Source: Stenomitos frigidus ULC18 (GTDB taxonomy: Bacteria; Cyanobacteriota; Cyanobacteriia; Leptolyngbyales; Leptolyngbyaceae). From it: a DNA stretch of 36,706 bases. The stretch spans positions 1 through 36,706 of the forward strand of contig NZ_PVWK01000005.1 in NCBI RefSeq assembly GCF_003003795.1, written 5' to 3'. Under the pieces are notes generated by a model. It was not told the origin of the DNA and searched no databases. It saw nothing but the letters and a program-made list of their open reading frames with translations. Below are positions 34,801 through 36,706 of the stretch, piece by piece; positions within the stretch are counted from its first letter, which is position 1; every line of letters starts with the position of its first letter. The position numbers and the translations under genes were made by a program.

Positions 34801-35615
34801 AAGCTGCGAATGTGGCTCTCAGCCAGCGGGTGGCTGAGCTTTCAACGCTCAATCACATTACTCAAACGGTTGCTTCATTGACCGCTTTGCCAACCGCACT
34901 CACAACCGCCGCGGCACTGATGACCGATCGCTTTAAAGCGCGTGAAGCAGACATCAGCCTCCTGAACAAGCAGCGCACTGCACTGCAAATCATTGCTAAC
35001 CACCATGTTGATCCAGCGGCACCCAGTCTGGTGGGTAAGACGTTTCTCATTGCAGAAGACTATATTGGAAAGCAGTTGCTTGAACGTCGGGAATCGGTTG
35101 TGCTGACCATCACAGAGACGTTCCCTGGCACCGAATATTCTCGGCGGCTTATGGAGGCACGCAACATCCATTGCATCATGACGGTCGGTATGTGGATGAG
35201 AGGCGAGGCGATCGGGGCAATCACTGTGGCGACAGAAGAATGGGGTCGTGTATTCACGCCTGACGAGGTGAAACTGGCAGAAACCATTGCGGGACAAATC
35301 GCTAGTGCTGTACAGAATGCCTATCTGTTTGAGGCTTTGCAACGAGCCAAAGAGACTGCTGAAGCCGCTAACATTGCCAAGAGCCACCTCTTAGCAGACA
35401 TTAGCCACGAGCTGCAAATACCGCTTCATAGCATTCTCGAACGGGTGCAAGCTTTGCCACAGGAGTCCGCTCAAACGCAGCAAGATTACCTGGAAAGCAT
35501 TCACTACAACAGTGAATATCTACTGCAGCTCATTAACAACCTGTCGTCGATCGCCACTATTGAATCGGCCCCTAAACATACCAGCCTGGAACCAAGAGTG
35601 CATGAAAGAGACTGA
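31863..35615 (+). CDS. membrane multi-PAS/GAF sensor protein with truncated histidine-kinase module
   Basis: 1250 residues. A first membrane helix (~26-52) and second (~380-402) enclose a ~325-residue extracytoplasmic sensor, probably Cache-like. A HAMP linker follows (~401-455). Four PAS domains follow at about 465-585, 590-700, 729-840 and 852-965, several ending in PAC-like DITxRKQ. A GAF domain spans ~989-1155 (RVAELSTLNHITQTVASL). The end is a HisKA segment with phospho-acceptor His1182 in ISHELQIPLHSIL. The protein stops ~68 residues later; the ATP-binding HATPase_c domain (N, G1, G2 boxes) is absent. GTG start at 31863, the first start in the open frame. It could pair with a separate ATPase-domain protein, act by phosphotransfer, or be a truncated gene. 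Confidence 0.9.
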   Translation: MKSTDTPGTKLRPPKISFSRRSHRKIPLVAVLVVPFALQILTAVGLTGYLSYRNGQQIVNNLASQLAAEVGNRIEQNLVRDLRTPAEMTRNAAAMQMGLLPNRDQLSLQRFFEQQLKLIDSVKMIAIADERQKLFAVEKRRDDSFAVRVDEQGGEDVLNRNLTSSLIEPIQPSVDTFNDHEPPAAVSWYTAAKLAQKPLWRLAEGLTPAGKPMLTAVNMQPLYDRTNGFQGVLASSVLLANLGSALKDVKIAQTGRAFIVEPNGLLVANSNGDRPFRKAAHSERLAAADSGTQTPRRSYERLRAIKSHDILTEQTALAVVDQFGGFDRIQAMQQFSFEVDRQRYFVHIEPLGRDQDLDWLAVVVVPEGDFIEAIDSNHRLTLLLCAGALTMAVVVGWLTASWIARPILRLSQASRALALGEWHYPVETDSQIAELEVLAHSFNQMTVHLQQSFDQVKTALQESEAKFTKVFRASPDAITITTLPERNYLDVNARFVEFTGYAREEVLGQNALSLNLTVNPEQVTRFEYFLNTQHCVRDLEIDYRNKQGQLGTVLVSSEVIELEGQTRLLCIYRDITLRKQLELALQQSEAKLNDVLNSAIASITSLRIFPDGTWHYDYWSKGCEMVFGYTPDAFMADQTLWLSRVPPEDLERVCVVNPKQLQEQHTLVTQYRFWHKDGTLRWISGYVTSRWDATLNAWVATAVDVDVSTAMRIEAERTQAESALREAQRVAHIGSWECDAIAQTTWWSDELFRIHGLDLNQPLPSPIDTLQFIHPDDRAVFKSLAEQAIAEGKAFKGDLRIVRPDGSIRFVEVRGMPLFDEQGIYVRMVGTTLDITERKQAEEAFRESEQRFRNAFDTTAVGMCLTALDGRFLQVNAALCQMLGYTEAELLSLTFAALTHPDDLNTTLEYAQKLRSGEISYYHLEKRYKHKEGHTIWCLLSVSLVRDREQQPLYFVAQMQDTTEQQAALRERQRAEASRQAANVALSQRVAELSTLNHITQTVASLTALPTALTTAAALMTDRFKAREADISLLNKQRTALQIIANHHVDPAAPSLVGKTFLIAEDYIGKQLLERRESVVLTITETFPGTEYSRRLMEARNIHCIMTVGMWMRGEAIGAITVATEEWGRVFTPDEVKLAETIAGQIASAVQNAYLFEALQRAKETAEAANIAKSHLLADISHELQIPLHSILERVQALPQESAQTQQDYLESIHYNSEYLLQLINNLSSIATIESAPKHTSLEPRVHERD

Positions 35616-35738
35616 CCAATCATAAAGGCTCTTGTCTTCGAGGGCATTGTTTTCGAGTGCATTTAACGCGTGTTTATTGCTGCAATGCCGTAAGATAACA
35701 GTCAGCCTACGGTCTCCTTCATTTAAGTACAGCAGTGC

Positions 35739-36473
35739 ATGTTGTTTAAGGTAAGTTCGATGCACCTCAATGTGATGGGTGCTCTGTTAGTCAGCACTGG
35801 GTTGGCGACTGGAAATGTAGGATTGGCAAAGGATCTTCAGGTAAGCCCTGCTGCCCTGCTGTTCGCGATCGCACCCTTGCAAATCACGCAAAACGTCCCT
35901 ACGTTCATTGAACGAGTGAGCCAGATCGATACGTGTCGCGGCACAACGTCAGCACTCACGATCCACAAAAGTTCGGCTCTGAATGACCCGATCGGCAATG
36001 TCCCCGCCAACACCAGCGTCAGACTGACGGGCATCTTTGGTACTGGTGTTGTACAAATTAAAACCCCTTTAGTGGGATGGGTCTCAACCAATGCACTGGT
36101 CACAACCTGTGGCGCTCCACCTACTGAAGGGCTGCCTGCTGATCTGGACACCAATCCTCGCTATTGTCGTCGGCTGCGGAGTGTTGAAGTGGATGGCTCA
36201 GCCTATGCCGATCTCAACACAGGCTTAGTGGCACGCAATACGCCCGGCGGCGATTTTCAGTACGTCGGCAACTCTAATCAAACCGATGGTCCCATGAAGG
36301 CAGCAGTGGTACGTTTTCCTGAAAGGGCTACAGACCTTGAGGATGCTGGCGGTAGGCGATGGATTCGCATCAAATACATGGGCTTTCAGGGGACTCCTCG
36401 CGTCGGCTGGGTGCCAAATGGGCCAGCGGGTGTGAATCGCAATCTTGCTGTCTGTGCAAGTGGTCAAAACTAA
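35739..36473 (+). CDS. exported SH3-like domain protein
   Basis: 244 residues with a signal peptide-like start (LNVMGALLVSTGLATGNVGLA). Two SH3-like/bacterial SH3b repeats are visible: around 70-125 (LTIHKSSALNDPIGNVPANTSVRLTG ... GWVSTNALVTTC) and around 150-235 (GLVARNTPGGDFQYVGNSNQ ... RWIRIKYMGFQGTPRVGWVPNG). Paired cysteines near 66, 124 and 143 suggest disulfides outside the cytoplasm. SH3b domains usually bind cell-wall peptides, so a periplasmic or wall-associated role is likely (inference). ATG at 35739 is used; the ATG at 35760 has a better AAGG spacing and still keeps the signal peptide. It lies 123 bases after the sensor gene. Confidence 0.8.
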   Translation: MLFKVSSMHLNVMGALLVSTGLATGNVGLAKDLQVSPAALLFAIAPLQITQNVPTFIERVSQIDTCRGTTSALTIHKSSALNDPIGNVPANTSVRLTGIFGTGVVQIKTPLVGWVSTNALVTTCGAPPTEGLPADLDTNPRYCRRLRSVEVDGSAYADLNTGLVARNTPGGDFQYVGNSNQTDGPMKAAVVRFPERATDLEDAGGRRWIRIKYMGFQGTPRVGWVPNGPAGVNRNLAVCASGQN

Positions 36474-36640
36474 CGTGAAACCTTACTACATGATGGGTGA
36501 CACATTAGCCTTTATCGATCGTGGTCTCCACATCATTCTGGATGCTCTTTAAGTGGTTCAAACGCAGCAATTCTCATCATTGACACGCTTAACCATTTGC
36601 TAAACTTTAGACTTCTGCGATCGTGAGCGATCGTATGTGA

Positions 36641-36706
36641 TTAGCGTGGGCTGACGGACTCAGATTTCAGCACCATGGCTTGCGCCACTTGGTCGATGAA
36701 CGAGTC
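36641..36706 (-). CDS. 3' end of an unidentified gene (partial)
   Basis: The minus-strand frame entering from the window edge gives 21 residues (ending ESVSPR) and stops at TAA 36643-36641. Composition looks protein-like (FIDQVAQAMVLKSES). It is probably the C-terminus of a gene outside the window; no family can be named. Confidence 0.45.
   Translation of the reverse strand, partial: DSFIDQVAQAMVLKSESVSPR

Noticed and set aside
34875-35387. 170-codon minus-strand frame in the sensor gene
   Set aside because: Antisense of the GAF/HisKA coding region; no independent family or start signal.

Overview
The window comes from a cyanobacterium. It carries psbI (photosystem II), ndhL (photosynthetic NDH-1), a CpcS/CpeS-type phycobiliprotein lyase, a tRNA-Leu(UAA) gene interrupted by the classic cyanobacterial group I intron, the cyanobacteria-specific families DUF3769 and DUF3007, and many copies of the HIP1 octamer GCGATCGC. 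Short heptamer tandem repeats and GC-rich palindromes between genes suggest a filamentous or Leptolyngbya/Oscillatoria-like genome, but genus is an inference. This is ordinary chromosome: I see no phage, integrase, transposase or CRISPR array.

Layout. 1-3146: a stray gene end, then on the minus strand a GT4 glycosyltransferase, a doubtful 67-residue ORF and an aldehyde dehydrogenase. 3777-8350 (plus): psbI, a DUF3769 LptD-like outer-membrane protein and a conserved hypothetical gene. 8446-9012 (minus): the bilin lyase. 9275-10354 (plus): GDP-mannose 4,6-dehydratase. 10538-11919 (minus): an RluE-like pseudouridine synthase followed by methionine aminopeptidase. 12104-20901 (minus): a tight four-gene operon of exported envelope proteins, namely a DUF11/SdrD-like protein, a ~1240-residue outer-membrane barrel with Ig-like domains, a beta-helix/OmpA fusion, and a DUF11 protein with a jelly-roll-like N-terminus. 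21462-23051 (minus): ndhL, DUF3007 and trpA. 23242-23764: split trnL(UAA). 24165-24311 and 23805-24161 (minus): an unlisted 48-residue small protein and a DUF952 protein. 24418-27743 (minus): SdhA followed by a gamma-glutamyltransferase-family hydrolase, overlapping by one base. 27991-28419 (minus): an FKBP/SlyD-like isomerase. 28962-31217: an EamA transporter plus a small coupled gene, divergent from a LysR regulator. 31345-31668: a C-terminal remnant of a flavin-dependent monooxygenase. 31863-36473 (plus): a multi-PAS/GAF sensor whose histidine-kinase module stops before the ATPase domain, then an exported SH3-like protein. The far end holds the last codons of a minus-strand gene.

The strongest theme is the cell envelope: LptD-like protein, glycosyltransferase, GDP-sugar enzyme and the four-gene surface operon. 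That operon is the best candidate for an undescribed system. Its order suggests a peptidoglycan-anchored, outer-membrane-spanning assembly displaying Ig-like and beta-helical modules, but its function is unknown. Other items of interest are two genes below a 60-residue cutoff (psbI and the 48-residue ORF), the unusually long trnL intron, and the catalytically incomplete sensor kinase.
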